This document shows, in pieces, positions 8,676-20,067 of a stretch of DNA of 64,000 nucleotides. The DNA comes from Oscillospiraceae bacterium. GTDB lineage: Bacteria; Bacillota; Clostridia; Oscillospirales; CAG-272. Position numbers and translations under genes: made by a program. Under the pieces are notes generated by a model that did no database searches, had not been told where the DNA came from, and saw nothing but the letters and a program-made list of their open reading frames with translations. Numbering within the stretch: the stretch's first letter is position 1; every line of letters begins with the position of its first letter. The DNA lies in contig SVRN01000005.1 in the NCBI GenBank assembly GCA_015064805.1, positions 16,625 to 80,624 on the forward strand, written 5' to 3'.

Positions 8676-9872
8676 TTACGACACCAAATGAAATCCTGCG
8701 GCGATGAGAGATTGGCGGATCTCCTCGATCTGTGCGAAGTCGCGGGTTTCCATGCCGATCTTGAGGTAGCAGCTGGCGATGGGCATATTGGCGTCGGAGC
8801 GTTCGTGGTGGACGCTGACGACGTTGCCGCCGCAGCTCGAGATGATGCGGCTGACGCCCTCGAGCTGACCGGGCTTATCCTCCAGCGCGATCTGAAGCGT
8901 GGTGTTGCGTCCGCTCTTGACCAGACCGCGGGTGATGACGCGAGAAAGAATATTAACGTCGATATTACCGCCCGAAACCAGGCAAACGACGCGCTTGCCG
9001 TGGATGGGCAGCTTGCCGAACATAGCAGCGGCCACGCTTACCGCGCCCGCGCCCTCGGCAATCAGCTTTTGCTTTTCGATCAGCGCAAGGATGGCCGTCG
9101 CGATCTCGTCCTCGGTGACGGTCACGATCTCGTCAACGTACTGCTCGATCAAAGAAAACGTCAGGTCTCCCGGATGGCGCACCGCGATACCGTCGGCAAA
9201 CGTCGCCACGCGATCCAGCGTGATAGGCTTGCCCTCCAGATGGCTCTTGAGCATACCCGCCGCGTTCTCGGCCTGCACGCCGTACACCTTGACGTCGGGA
9301 CGGAGCTGCTTGATGGCGTATGCCACGCCCGAGATGAGTCCGCCGCCGCCGATGGGAACGACGACCGCGTCGACGCCGTCCAGCTGCTCCAGAATTTCAA
9401 GGCCGATCGTGCCCTGCCCCGCGATGACCTCCTCGTCGTCAAACGGATGGATGAAGGTCGCGTGAGTCTGTTTTTCCAGCTCGCAGGCGTGAGCGTAGGC
9501 GTCGTCGTAAGCGCCGGGAACCAGACACACCTCCGCACCCAACGCGCGGGTGGCCTCGACCTTGGAAATCGGGGCACCGTCGGGCATGCAGATGACGCTC
9601 TTGATGCCCATGCGGGAGGACGCCAGCGCCACGCCCTGGGCGTGGTTGCCCGCGCTGCAGGCGATAATGCCCGCAGCCTTTTGTTCCTCGGTCAGCTGGC
9701 TGATCTTGTAGTAGGCGCCGCGCAACTTGAAGCTGCCCGTTACCTGCAGATTTTCGGTCTTTAAGTAAATTTCATTGTCGCCCGATAGCTTTTGCGCATA
9801 GATAAGGTCAGTTTTACGGGCAACGGCCTTCAGAACGAAGGCGGCCTGATATATTTTATCCAACGTAAGCAT
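8676..9872 (-). CDS. ilvA: Threonine ammonia-lyase (threonine deaminase)
   Basis: IlvA converts threonine to 2-oxobutanoate and ammonia, feeding isoleucine synthesis with ilvBNCD nearby. The 398 aa protein has the PLP lysine in GSFKLRGA (K49), the substrate loop SAGNHAQG (73-80) and the phosphate-binding GGGGL (175-179). One C-terminal ACT-like domain follows from about residue 325. This is shorter than the E. coli biosynthetic enzyme with two regulatory domains, so a catabolic-type or single-ACT biosynthetic role are both possible. The ilv context favours biosynthesis. Confidence 0.93.
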   Translation of the reverse strand: MLTLDKIYQAAFVLKAVARKTDLIYAQKLSGDNEIYLKTENLQVTGSFKLRGAYYKISQLTEEQKAAGIIACSAGNHAQGVALASSRMGIKSVICMPDGAPISKVEATRALGAEVCLVPGAYDDAYAHACELEKQTHATFIHPFDDEEVIAGQGTIGLEILEQLDGVDAVVVPIGGGGLISGVAYAIKQLRPDVKVYGVQAENAAGMLKSHLEGKPITLDRVATFADGIAVRHPGDLTFSLIEQYVDEIVTVTEDEIATAILALIEKQKLIAEGAGAVSVAAAMFGKLPIHGKRVVCLVSGGNIDVNILSRVITRGLVKSGRNTTLQIALEDKPGQLEGVSRIISSCGGNVVSVHHERSDANMPIASCYLKIGMETRDFAQIEEIRQSLIAAGFHLVS

Positions 9873-9874
9873 GA

Positions 9875-11182
9875 TTACTTCTCCTTTGTTTTTATATCGT
9901 CGATAAACTGACGTGCGACGCGGCCCGAGACGCCGCCGTGGCGAAGCTCAAAGCGATTGGCCTCGCGGCAAAGCGTTTCGTCGTCAATATCCAGCCCCTC
10001 GCGCGCGGCCAGCGTGCGGACGATGGTCAGATATTCGCCATGCGTCGGGTCGGAATAGTTGATCGACAGACCGAATCTCTCGGCCAAAGAGAGCTTTTCC
10101 TCCATGGTGTCCGAGCGGTGGATGTCACCGTCATGCTCCATGTCGTTTCGATCGCTCCAGGTCTCGCGGATGAGATGGCGGCGGTTGGAGGTCGCGTAAA
10201 TGAGAATATTCTCGGGGCGCGTTTCAACGCCGCCCTCGATGACGGCCTTGAGATATTTGTATTCGATCTCATGCTCCTCGAAGGACAGGTCGTCGATATA
10301 TATAATGAAGCGATAATTGCGCTTCTTGATGGCAGAAATCACCGAGGACAACAGACCAAACTGGTGCTTGTAGATCTCGATCATGCGAAGACCGTCCTCA
10401 AAATACTCGTTGAGCACCGCCTTGACGCTGGAGGATTTGCCCGTTCCGCTGTCGCCGTACAGCAATACGTTGTTGGCGCGCTTGCCCTCGACGAACGCCT
10501 TGGTGTTCTGCTTGAGCTGTCCTTTTTGGTGCTCGTAGCCGACCAGATCGGACAGCAAAATGCGATCCGCGTTCTGCACGGGAAGAAATTCAAGGCCACT
10601 CTCGTCCTCGGCGATGCGGAAGGCGCGGTTCATGCCGAACATACCAACGCCGCGGTTGCGGTAGTAGGTGGTCAGGTGGTCGAACATTTCATCGGCATCC
10701 TTCGCGCTTGCCAGACGGTCGCGGAGCACACGGATATGCAGGCTGACGTCAGCGTTATACAGGCAATCGCGCTTGGGGATGGCGACGTAGTCGGTCAGGA
10801 TGGAAAAGAGATTGGTTCCCAGCTTTTGTTCCCACGCAGAGAAATCGTAGTGGAACAGCTGATGGAAAATAGCCAGATCCTGCTTTGCCAGCAGATTGAT
10901 GCTACCGCCCTCAGACGCGCCGACGCGCTCGCAGGTGAGCGAAAAGCTGTTTTCGTTCATGACGAGATAGTAGGTCAGATAGCTCTGCCAGAGATTGACG
11001 TCGAAGCCGTAGGCGGTGGAGAGGTCGAGGATGTTTTTGGCGATAGCGTTGATCGCGCGGCGTTTTTCCTCGATGCCCATTTGGCCATCGGTTTTGACGG
11101 AAAGAGCCTCGGCAAGACGTTCGAGGATGGAGTCTTTGTTTGGCGTGGTGTATAGAAGGAGGTTGTTGATTAGGTGGTACAT
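9875..11182 (-). CDS. DUF815-family AAA+ ATPase
   Basis: The 435 aa protein has a P-loop GDSGTGKS at 243-250 and a Walker B-like FIIYIDDLSFEE at about 292-303. A sensor-like segment ILIYATSNRRHL and DIHRSDTMEEKLSLAERFG are typical of DUF815 (PF05673). The N-terminal 200 residues are helical without a recognised motif. Function is unknown in this family. Only 2 bp separate it from ilvA, so the two are probably co-transcribed, with the ATPase first; a functional link is not evident. Confidence 0.9.
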   Translation of the reverse strand: MYHLINNLLLYTTPNKDSILERLAEALSVKTDGQMGIEEKRRAINAIAKNILDLSTAYGFDVNLWQSYLTYYLVMNENSFSLTCERVGASEGGSINLLAKQDLAIFHQLFHYDFSAWEQKLGTNLFSILTDYVAIPKRDCLYNADVSLHIRVLRDRLASAKDADEMFDHLTTYYRNRGVGMFGMNRAFRIAEDESGLEFLPVQNADRILLSDLVGYEHQKGQLKQNTKAFVEGKRANNVLLYGDSGTGKSSSVKAVLNEYFEDGLRMIEIYKHQFGLLSSVISAIKKRNYRFIIYIDDLSFEEHEIEYKYLKAVIEGGVETRPENILIYATSNRRHLIRETWSDRNDMEHDGDIHRSDTMEEKLSLAERFGLSINYSDPTHGEYLTIVRTLAAREGLDIDDETLCREANRFELRHGGVSGRVARQFIDDIKTKEK

Positions 11183-11217
11183 AGTGCCTCCGTGGGGGGA
11201 GAGATTTGGTTTAGCTA

Positions 11218-11618
11218 AAGTTTAAGCGTCTTTTTCTTTTGACGCGCGCACAGCTACGCGCCGCGCTGTGCAGTATGGATGCCATTTCTTTGTCGTTCCA
11301 CAAAGAAATGGCGAAAGAAAGGGAACCAAAGGCTGCCGCCTTTGGAAACTGCTTCCGTGCCGCTCTACAAGGAGGGCCGGGGAGAAAAATATATACGCTT
11401 TTGGTACATCTTCCGCCGTAGCAAACACGAGCGGCAGATATGCCCAAGCAAAAAGTTTTGCGGGGTACCAAGGGGCATTAAGCCCCTTGGTCCGCTTTCT
11501 TGGTTCGTTCTTTCTCGGATGAGAAAGAATGAACATCAATACAGCACACCGAACGCGCGCGATGAAATCGCGCAGGGTGAGGCATAAGGAGAAGATGTGA
11601 CAAATTCAGCTAATCTTT
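11218..11618 (-). repeat. Element E, complete copy (ilvD-DUF815 gap)
   Basis: This is a good reference copy. It has an outer end GACGCGCGCACAGC..GCTGTGC, the hairpin GCCATTTCTTTGT/ACAAAGAAATGGC, and CCAAAGGC/GCCTTTGG replacing the GGGAACG-loop hairpin. Then come ACGAGCGGCAGATATG, CCAAGGGGC-ATTAA-GCCCCTTGG (11468-11490), a GTTCGTTCTTTCTC hairpin and the opposite outer end CGAACGCGCGCGATG. It fills the 442 bp gap. Confidence 0.85.
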
Positions 11619-11624
11619 AACTCC

Positions 11625-13286
11625 TCACGAAAGAACCGCGCCCTTGTCGGCGGAGGAAACAAGCTTTGCGTAGCGGGCGAGGTAGCCGGTTTTGACGCGG
11701 GGCTCGGGGCAGACCCAAGCGGCGCGGCGAGCGGCCAGCTCGTCGTCGGAGACCTTGAGCGTCACCGAACAAGCGGGAATATCGATGGCGATGATATCGC
11801 CGTCCTGAACCAGGGCGATGTTGCCGCCTGCGGCAGCCTCGGGGCTGACGTGACCAATGGCCGCGCCGCGAGTCGCGCCCGAGAAGCGTCCGTCGGTAAT
11901 CAGCGCCACGCTCTCACCCAAGCCCATGCCGCAAATGGCCGAGGTAGGATTGAGCATCTCGCGCATACCGGGTCCTCCCTTGGGACCCTCGTAGCGAATG
12001 ACGACCACGTCACCTGCGACGATCTTGCCGCGGTAGATGGCCTCGATGGCCTCCTCCTCCGAGTCGAACACGCGGGCAGGACCCTCGTGCTTCATCATCT
12101 CGGGAGCAACGGCCGACTGCTTGACGACGCAGCCGTCCTGGGCCAGATTGCCCTTGAGCACGGCGATGCCGCCGTTTTGCGAATAGGGATTGTCGATGGG
12201 GCGGATGATCGACGGGTCGCGATTGACGATACCCTCCAGATTTTCGCCCATGGTCTTGCCCGTAACGGTCATGACCGACAGATCGAGCAGATTCTTCTTG
12301 GTCAGCTCCTTCATAACGGCATAGACGCCGCCCGCACGGTCAAGATCCTCCATGAAGGTGTCACCCGCGGGGGCGAGGTGGCACAGATTGGGCGTGCGTG
12401 CGCTGATGGCATTGGAGTAGTCCAGGTCGATCTCGTAGCCCGCCTCGTGCGCGATGGCAGGCAGATGCAGCATGGTGTTGGTCGAGCAGCCCAGCGCCAT
12501 GTCGACCGTCTCGGCGTTTTCAAACGCGGCGTGGGTCATAATGTCGCGGGGACGAATGTTCTTTTCGATCAGCTCCATGATCTTCATACCGGCATGCTTG
12601 GCCAGGCGAATACGCGCGGACAGAGGCGCGGGGACGGTGCCGTTGCCGGGCAGAGCCATACCGATGGCCTCGGTCAGGCAGTTCATGGAGTTGGCGGTAT
12701 ACATACCCGAGCAGGAGCCGCAGGAGGGGCAGGCGTTGTTCTCGTACTCCTCCACGCCGCACTCGTCCAGCTTGCCTGCGTGGTAAGCGCCGACGGCCTC
12801 GAACATATGCGACAGGCAGGTGCGGCGGCCGTCGTTCAGATGTCCTGCCAGCATGGGGCCGCCCGAGCAGAAGATGGTGGGGATATTCAGACGCGCGGCG
12901 GCCATGAGCAAGCCGGGCACGTTTTTGTCACAGTTGGGGATCATGACCAGACCGTCGAAGCGGTGTGCCATGACCATAGCCTCGGTCGAGTCCGCGATGA
13001 GGTCGCGGGTGACGAGCGAATATTTCATGCCGATATGTCCCATGGCGATACCGTCGCAGACGGCGATGGCGGGGAACATGACGGGAGTGCCGCCTGCGGC
13101 GCGGACGCCGGCCTTGACGGCTTCGGTGATCTTGTCCAGGTGCATGTGACCGGGGACGATCTCATTATAGGAGCTGACGATACCGACAAGAGGTCTTTCC
13201 AGCTCTTCTTTGGTATAGCCCAGAGCGTAGAGGAGGCTACGGTTGGGGGCGCGTTCGACGCCGAGTTTGATTTGATCGGAATTCAT
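11625..13286 (-). CDS. ilvD: Dihydroxy-acid dehydratase
   Basis: IlvD dehydrates 2,3-dihydroxy acids to 2-oxo acids in valine and isoleucine synthesis, using an iron-sulfur cluster and Mg. The 553 aa protein has cluster cysteines in [10 protein letters not shown] and in [19 protein letters not shown]. The family signature [20 protein letters not shown] is near the C-terminus. The start is supported by AAAGGAAT upstream. It is separated from ilvC by a 577 bp gap containing E, a REP pair and M. Confidence 0.97.
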   Translation of the reverse strand: MNSDQIKLGVERAPNRSLLYALGYTKEELERPLVGIVSSYNEIVPGHMHLDKITEAVKAGVRAAGGTPVMFPAIAVCDGIAMGHIGMKYSLVTRDLIADSTEAMVMAHRFDGLVMIPNCDKNVPGLLMAAARLNIPTIFCSGGPMLAGHLNDGRRTCLSHMFEAVGAYHAGKLDECGVEEYENNACPSCGSCSGMYTANSMNCLTEAIGMALPGNGTVPAPLSARIRLAKHAGMKIMELIEKNIRPRDIMTHAAFENAETVDMALGCSTNTMLHLPAIAHEAGYEIDLDYSNAISARTPNLCHLAPAGDTFMEDLDRAGGVYAVMKELTKKNLLDLSVMTVTGKTMGENLEGIVNRDPSIIRPIDNPYSQNGGIAVLKGNLAQDGCVVKQSAVAPEMMKHEGPARVFDSEEEAIEAIYRGKIVAGDVVVIRYEGPKGGPGMREMLNPTSAICGMGLGESVALITDGRFSGATRGAAIGHVSPEAAAGGNIALVQDGDIIAIDIPACSVTLKVSDDELAARRAAWVCPEPRVKTGYLARYAKLVSSADKGAVLS

Positions 13287-13324
13287 AGGTGTATTCCTTT
13301 CTGTGGGAGATTTTTTGGGATTTA

Positions 13325-13578
13325 GCTAAAAGTTTAACAACCGTTTCTACGGACGCTCACACAGCTGCGCGCGTTCGCGGAACGTGTTTTTTATGTTACT
13401 TCTTGCTGCGCGGCAAGAAGTAACCAAGAAACGCGCCCGGACGTTCCCTCCGGGGCCTCCCTTTCCGTGCCGCTCTTCAAAGAGGACAGAGGAGAAAAAC
13501 ATAAGAGTTTATTTTGCATCTCTCGTCACGTAGCTACCACGAGCGGCAGATATGGGGAGCAAAATATGTTGCTTTCTT
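13325..13578 (-). repeat. Element E, shortened copy (ilvC-ilvD gap)
   Basis: It holds one outer end, a GTTACTTCTTG hairpin, the CCCGGA-CGTTCCC-TCCGGG hairpin (13436-13454) and the ACGAGCGGCAGATATGG marker. It joins a REP pair exactly as in the hisC-hisB and ridA-ilvA gaps. Confidence 0.82.
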
Positions 13579-13579
13579 G

Positions 13580-13653
13580 GTAGGGGAGGGGCTTGCTCCT
13601 CCCGTTTAATTGGCGATTGATTTTTATAGCGGGCGAACAATGTTCGCCCCTAC
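13580..13653. repeat. REP pair, near-identical to 8205-8278
   Basis: The same GTAGGGGAGGGG and GTAGGGGCGAAC units occur in the same order, spacing and orientation as at 8205. This implies copying of the whole pair. Confidence 0.8.
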
Positions 13654-13654
13654 A

Positions 13655-13842
13655 TTGTGGAGCGGATGGGGGAGGGGCCCCGCCGCTTGCGGCAGCCGAT
13701 TTCGCCGCAGGCGAAATCACCACGGAACAGCGCACACCCTTCCCCATACAGAGTCAGGGGAAGTTGCAAAGGCGAGCCTTTTCTTTCCCTTCCATTAAAG
13801 TTCTTGGGGGGCGTGGGGGACTTCTTGAAAGAAGTCCCCCAC
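13655..13842 (-). repeat. Module M (3-prime flank of ilvC)
   Basis: The hairpin GTGGGGGACTTC..GAAGTCCCCCAC (13813-13842) lies 22 bp after the ilvC stop. The upstream body contains the TTTCGCC..GGCGAAA palindrome also seen in other M copies. Confidence 0.75.
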
Positions 13843-13863
13843 ATCGTTCCCCTCGTTCTCTTA

Positions 13864-15415
<1,552 letters not shown>

Positions 15416-15426
15416 ACGGTTCCTCC

Positions 15427-17130
15427 TTAACAAATGATAAATTTGGTGATGGGACTGCCGCCGCCGACCATGGGACGAACCATTTCGTCCATGTGGATGG
15501 CACAGTCGATCACGTAGCCGTGTCCCCATGCGAGTGCCTCGCGGATGGCCGCCTCGAGCTGCTCGACGTTGCTCACGCGAGCGCCGCGCAGACCGTATGC
15601 CTCGGCCAATTTTACGAAGTCGGGCGCGCGGTCAAGCGTCGTCTGGGAATAGTGCTTGTCGTAAATGAGCGACTGCCACTGGCGGACCATACCCAGCACG
15701 CCGTTGTTGAACACGAAGGTGATGATAGGCAGATCGTAATACTGCTCGGTCGCCAGCTCGTTGCAGTTCATGCGGAAGGAGCCGTCGCCCGTGATGTGGA
15801 TGACCGTCTTGTCGGGATTGGCCACCTTGGCACCGATCGCCGCGCCAAGACCAAAGCCCATCGTACCAAAGCCGCCCGAGGTCAGCAGCTGACCGGGATA
15901 GCTGAAGTGGAAATGCTGAATGGCCCACATCTGGTGCTGACCGACGTCGGTCGCGACCACCGTGTCCTCGGGCACCATTCTCTGGATGGTGTTGAGGATC
16001 TGCTTGGGCGTCAGGGCGTCGCCGCCCTCGTCGTACATGGTCTCCGTCGGGAAAGAGAACACGTAGTCCTTCCATTCGTTGTGCTGCTTCTGTCCGACCT
16101 TTTCGTTCAAGAGGGCCAGCACCTGTGCCGCGTCGCCTACGATGTAGTGGTCGGTCAGCACGTTTTTATTGATCTCGGCGCGGTCAATGTCGATCTGGAC
16201 GATCTTGGCCTGCGGCGCGAAATTGTCGGGATTGAGGGCCACGCGGTCGGAGAACCGACAGCCAAAGGCGATGAGCAGATCACAGCTGGCGGCCGCGCGG
16301 TTGGAGGCTTGCGAGCCGTGCATACCCAGCATACCCGTGGCGAGCGGACCGTCGCCGGGATAACCGCCCGCGCCCATCAGCGTGATGGCAACGGGAGCGT
16401 CCATCTTCTCGGCAAAGACGGCAAACTCGTCCTGCGCCCGTCCGCGCACGACGCCGCCGCCGCAGATGATCAGAGGCTTGTCCGCCTCGTCGATCAGACG
16501 AACCAACTCGGCAATATCGTCGGCGTTGGGCTCGGGAGCGACGAATTTGTCCGTCGCGCGCTCCTTGAGCGTCGCCAGCCGTCCGCCCTGGAAATGGCGA
16601 TCACGAGGCAGGGGCTCAAAATCAGCCGTCTCGGCCGTGACGTTTTTGAGAATGTCGATAAACACGGGGCCGGGTCTGCCCGAGCCTGCAATGGCAAACG
16701 CCTCGCGGACGGTATCGGCCAGCTTGTTTACGTCACGCACCAGATAATTGCTCTTGGTGATGGGCATGGTGATACCCGTGATGTCGACCTCCTGGAACGA
16801 GTCCTTGCCGATGAGATTTTCGGCAACGTTGCAGGAGATAAAGACGACGGGCGAGGAGTCCATGTAGGCGGTCGCGATGCCCGTGGTGAGGTTGGTCGCG
16901 CCGGGACCCGAGGTGGCGAAGCAAACGCCGATCTTGCCCGTACTGCGAGCGTAGCCGTCGGCCGCGTGGGCCGCGCCCTGCTCGTGGGCGGTCAGGATAT
17001 GACGAATGCCCTCGCATTGATACAGCTCGTCGTAGACGTTGAGGATGGTACCGCCGGGGTAACCGAAGATGGTGTCAACGCCTTGCTCGAGGAGGCATTC
17101 CATTAAGATTTTTGCACCGTTCATTTGCAT
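15427..17130 (-). CDS. ilvB: Acetolactate synthase large (catalytic) subunit
   Basis: IlvB condenses pyruvate with pyruvate or 2-oxobutanoate using ThDP and FAD. The 567 aa protein shows the catalytic glutamate region TAHEQGAAHAADGYAR, the FAD domain in the middle and the ThDP motif GDGSFRMNCNE with FVFNN. AAAGGAAC lies upstream of the first ATG; a second ATG two codons on is possible. It heads ilvB-ilvN-ilvC. I saw no T-box or leucine-rich attenuator leader; the upstream gap is an E element. Confidence 0.97.
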   Translation of the reverse strand: MQMNGAKILMECLLEQGVDTIFGYPGGTILNVYDELYQCEGIRHILTAHEQGAAHAADGYARSTGKIGVCFATSGPGATNLTTGIATAYMDSSPVVFISCNVAENLIGKDSFQEVDITGITMPITKSNYLVRDVNKLADTVREAFAIAGSGRPGPVFIDILKNVTAETADFEPLPRDRHFQGGRLATLKERATDKFVAPEPNADDIAELVRLIDEADKPLIICGGGVVRGRAQDEFAVFAEKMDAPVAITLMGAGGYPGDGPLATGMLGMHGSQASNRAAASCDLLIAFGCRFSDRVALNPDNFAPQAKIVQIDIDRAEINKNVLTDHYIVGDAAQVLALLNEKVGQKQHNEWKDYVFSFPTETMYDEGGDALTPKQILNTIQRMVPEDTVVATDVGQHQMWAIQHFHFSYPGQLLTSGGFGTMGFGLGAAIGAKVANPDKTVIHITGDGSFRMNCNELATEQYYDLPIITFVFNNGVLGMVRQWQSLIYDKHYSQTTLDRAPDFVKLAEAYGLRGARVSNVEQLEAAIREALAWGHGYVIDCAIHMDEMVRPMVGGGSPITKFIIC

Positions 17131-17169
17131 GGGGTGGGGTTCCTTTCGAGGGGAGATATTTTATGTGGT

Positions 17170-17560
17170 TGAGATTTTTTACTACTTTTTCTTTTGACGC
17201 TCACACTGTGCCTTCGGCACGCGTTCGCTGTGCCGGTTTTGGTGTTCATTCTTTCTCATCCGAGAAAGAACGAACCAAGAAAGCGGACTTAAGGGCCTAA
17301 TGCCCTTAAGAAACCCGCAAAACTTTTTGCTATCTGCGTCTGCCGCTCGTGGTGGCAACATGGCGAGAGATGCACATAAAAACTTTATGTCTTTCTCCCG
17401 TTCCGCTTTGAAGAGCGGCACGGAAGCGGTTTCCAAAGGCGGCAGCCTTTGGCGCGTTTTCTTGGTTCGTTCTTTGCCGCGTGGCAAAGAATGAACATCC
17501 AATGCCGCACAGCGCGGCGCGAAGCTGTACGCGCGTCCGTAGGAGAAGACGCTTAAAATT
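17170..17560 (+). repeat. Element E, complete copy (metA-ilvB gap)
   Basis: Forward orientation: outer end with GTGCCTTCGGCAC, GTTCATTCTTTCTC/GAGAAAGAACGAAC, and CTTAAGGGC-CTAAT-GCCCTTAAG (17288-17310). Then come CTGCCGCTCGTGGTGGC, a CCAAAGGC/GCCTTTGG hairpin, a GTTCGTTCTTTGCC hairpin and the opposite outer end GGCGCGAAGCTGTACGCGCG. The unit fills the gap. Confidence 0.85.
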
Positions 17561-17573
17561 CAGTCCTTACTCC

Positions 17574-18491
17574 TCACTGAATCTCACTAATATCATACGG
17601 TGTCGTCTGGTAAACGAAATAGTTCAACCAGTTACACCAGAGAAGATTCGCGTGGGCGCGCCAGGTGACCAGCGGCTGCTTTTGAGGATCGTCATCGGGA
17701 AAATAATTCTTGGGAATGATGGGGTTCAGCCCTGCCGCCAGATCGCGCAGGTACTCGTTCTTGAGGGTATCGGCGTCGTACTCCGAGTGACCCGTGATGA
17801 ACACCTGGCGTCCGCCGTCCGTCGCGATGGCGTACACGCCCGTTTCGTCCGACGAGGCCAGCAGCTTGAGCCCGGGAACGGCCAGCACGTCCTCGGTGCG
17901 CACCGTCGTGTGGCGGGATTGCGGCACCATGAACACGTCGTCAAAGCCGCGGAAGAGGATCGACCGCTTGTAATCGACGCGGTGGGGATACACGCCCGAG
18001 ATCTTCTCGGGCAGCGGCACCTTCTGAATGCCGTAGTGGTAATACAGACCTGCCTGCGCGCCCCAGCAAATGTGAAGCGTGCTGTGCACGTGGGTCTTGC
18101 TCCACTCCATGATGGTGCAGAGCTCGTCCCAGTACTCGACCTCCTCAAAGGGCATCTGCTCTACGGGCGCGCCCGTGATAATCAGACCGTCGAAGGTCTT
18201 GTCCTTGACGTCGTCAAAGGTCTTGTAAAACGCCAGCATGTGCTCGGCCGAGGTGTTCTTGGACACGTGGTCCTTGGTTTTGATCAGCTCCAGCTCGATC
18301 TGCAAGGGCGTGTTGCCGAGCAGGCGGGAGAGCTGGGTCTCGGTCTCGATCTTTTTGGGCATGAGATTGAGAAGCAGGATCTTCAAGGGACGGATGTCCT
18401 GCGTGATGGCGCGCGTTTCGGTCATCACGAAAATATTTTCGTCCGCCAGCGTCTTGACCGCGGGTAATTCGTTCGGAATTTTAATCGGCAT
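17574..18491 (-). CDS. metA: Homoserine O-acetyltransferase (MetA family)
   Basis: MetA acylates homoserine at the start of methionine synthesis. The 305 aa sequence aligns with the family numbering: K47 in MPKK, E111 in GAPVEQ, the nucleophile C142 in HICWGAQ, and H235/E237 in GHSEYD. Glu at 111 is the known mark of acetyl-CoA specificity, while succinyl-CoA enzymes have Gly. This agrees with the adjacent O-acetylhomoserine sulfhydrylase, 8 bp away in the same operon. Databases may label it homoserine O-succinyltransferase by family name. Confidence 0.95.
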   Translation of the reverse strand: MPIKIPNELPAVKTLADENIFVMTETRAITQDIRPLKILLLNLMPKKIETETQLSRLLGNTPLQIELELIKTKDHVSKNTSAEHMLAFYKTFDDVKDKTFDGLIITGAPVEQMPFEEVEYWDELCTIMEWSKTHVHSTLHICWGAQAGLYYHYGIQKVPLPEKISGVYPHRVDYKRSILFRGFDDVFMVPQSRHTTVRTEDVLAVPGLKLLASSDETGVYAIATDGGRQVFITGHSEYDADTLKNEYLRDLAAGLNPIIPKNYFPDDDPQKQPLVTWRAHANLLWCNWLNYFVYQTTPYDISEIQ

Positions 18492-18499
18492 ACGTCACC

Positions 18500-19795
18500 T
18501 CACGCGTCCAGCGCGTCGAGCGCCTGACGGATGTCGGCGATCAGATCGTCGCTGTTTTCGATGCCGCAGGAGAAACGGACGAGATCGGGCGAAACACCGG
18601 CCGCCTCCAGCTCTGCATCGTTCATCTGACGGTGAGTTGCGCTTGCGGGATGCAGGCAGCAGGTACGGGCGTCGGCCACGTGAGTCTCGATGGCGGCCAG
18701 CTTCAAATTACCCATGAACTTCTCTGCCGCCGCGCGGCCGCCCTTGACGCCGAAGCTGACGACACCGCAGGTTCCCTTGGGCATATATTTTTGCGCCAAA
18801 TCGTAATATTTGTCGCCTTCCAGACCGGGATAGGTCACCCAGGCGATGCGATCGTCGCTCTGCAAATACTTGGCCACGGCCAGTGCGTTTTCGCAATGGC
18901 GGGCCATGCGGACGTGCAGGCTTTCCAGACCAAGGTTAAGAAGGAACGCGTTCTGGGGCGCCTGGATCGAGCCGAGGTCGCGCATCAGCTGGGCGGTCGC
19001 CTTGGTGATATACGCACCTGCCAGACCGAAGCGCTCGGTGTAGGTCACGCCGTGATAGCTCTCGTCGGGGGTGCACAGGCAAGCGAACTTGTCGGGATAC
19101 TTGGTCCAGTCGAACTTGCCGCTGTCGACGATACAGCCGCCAACGGCCGTACCGTGACCGTCCATATACTTGGTGGTCGAGTGGGTGACGATGTCCGCGC
19201 CCCACTCAAAGGGACGGCAGTTCACGGGAGTAGCAAAGGTATTATCGATGATCAGCGGCACGCCGTGTGCGTGAGCCGCCTTGGCAAACTTTTCGATATC
19301 CAGCACGGTCAGCGCGGGGTTGGCGATGGTCTCGCCGAACACGGCCTTGGTGTTCTCGCGGAAGGCGGCATTCAGCTCCTCTTCGGTGCAGTCGGGGGAC
19401 ACGAAGGTGAACTCAATGCCCATGCGTTTCATGGTAACGGCGAACAGGTTGTAGGTGCCGCCGTAGATGGACGAGGAGGACACGACGTGGTCGCCGGCCG
19501 AGGCGATATTGAACACGGCGAAGAAGCTGGCCGCCTGACCCGACGAGGTCAGCATGGCGGCAGTTCCGCCCTCCATCTCGCAGATCTTGGCCGCGACGGT
19601 GTCGTTGGTGGGGTTCTGCAGACGGGAATAGAAATAGCCCGAAGCCTCCAGGTCAAACAGCTTGCCCATCTCGGCACTGCTTTCGTACTTGAAGGTCGTG
19701 CTCTGAATGATGGGGATCTGGCGGGGCTCGCCGTTGCCGGGGGTGTAGCCGCCCTGCACGCATTTGGTTTCTATTTTGTAATTTTGGTTGCTCAT
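18500..19795 (-). CDS. metY: O-acetylhomoserine sulfhydrylase (aminocarboxypropyltransferase)
   Basis: MetY makes homocysteine from O-acetylhomoserine and sulfide with PLP. The 431 aa protein is a Cys/Met metabolism PLP enzyme with YSRLQNPTNDTVAAK, SSSSIYGGTYNLF and the PLP lysine in THSTTKYMDGHG. Length and the long C-terminal half fit MetY rather than MetB. The ORF track starts 217 codons upstream, but AAAGGAG lies 9 nt before MSNQNYK at 19795, and the extension runs through promoter and repeat DNA. Confidence 0.95.
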   Translation of the reverse strand: MSNQNYKIETKCVQGGYTPGNGEPRQIPIIQSTTFKYESSAEMGKLFDLEASGYFYSRLQNPTNDTVAAKICEMEGGTAAMLTSSGQAASFFAVFNIASAGDHVVSSSSIYGGTYNLFAVTMKRMGIEFTFVSPDCTEEELNAAFRENTKAVFGETIANPALTVLDIEKFAKAAHAHGVPLIIDNTFATPVNCRPFEWGADIVTHSTTKYMDGHGTAVGGCIVDSGKFDWTKYPDKFACLCTPDESYHGVTYTERFGLAGAYITKATAQLMRDLGSIQAPQNAFLLNLGLESLHVRMARHCENALAVAKYLQSDDRIAWVTYPGLEGDKYYDLAQKYMPKGTCGVVSFGVKGGRAAAEKFMGNLKLAAIETHVADARTCCLHPASATHRQMNDAELEAAGVSPDLVRFSCGIENSDDLIADIRQALDALDA

Positions 19796-19901
19796 AAGTT
19801 GCATCTCCTTTTTTTCGTCGGGAAAGATCTCCTCGCGCGCGTGCGCATTTGTGCGCTTTGCTTTGTTTTGAGGTGGGTTTTTCCGCGATGTTTGTGAATG
19901 T

Positions 19902-19920
19902 TTTATATCATTAATATAAA
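19902..19920. promoter_or_regulatory. Inverted repeat just downstream of the metY promoter
   Basis: TTTATATCATTAATATAAA has perfect 7 bp arms and lies about +13 to +31 from the predicted start, a usual repressor site. No SAM or T-box riboswitch consensus was recognised in the roughly 130 nt leader, so a protein repressor is the simplest guess. Confidence 0.4.
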
Positions 19921-19939
19921 TGCGGGGGAAATATTCTTC

Positions 19940-19968
19940 ATTGTAACACAAAAAAAGGGGATTGTCAA
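19940..19968 (-). promoter_or_regulatory. Sigma-A promoter of metY-metA
   Basis: Minus strand: TTGACA, 17 bp spacer, TACAAT, with a leader of about 130 nt before metY. It is among the strongest promoter matches in the window. Confidence 0.88.
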
Positions 19969-20067
19969 CGGGGGAAAGAGGATTTTTGATGAGAAGGATG
20001 CGATTTTGCAACTTTTTGGGTTGATTCTTGCATTTTACGGCGGGAGGACATTCGGGCTTTGAACGGC

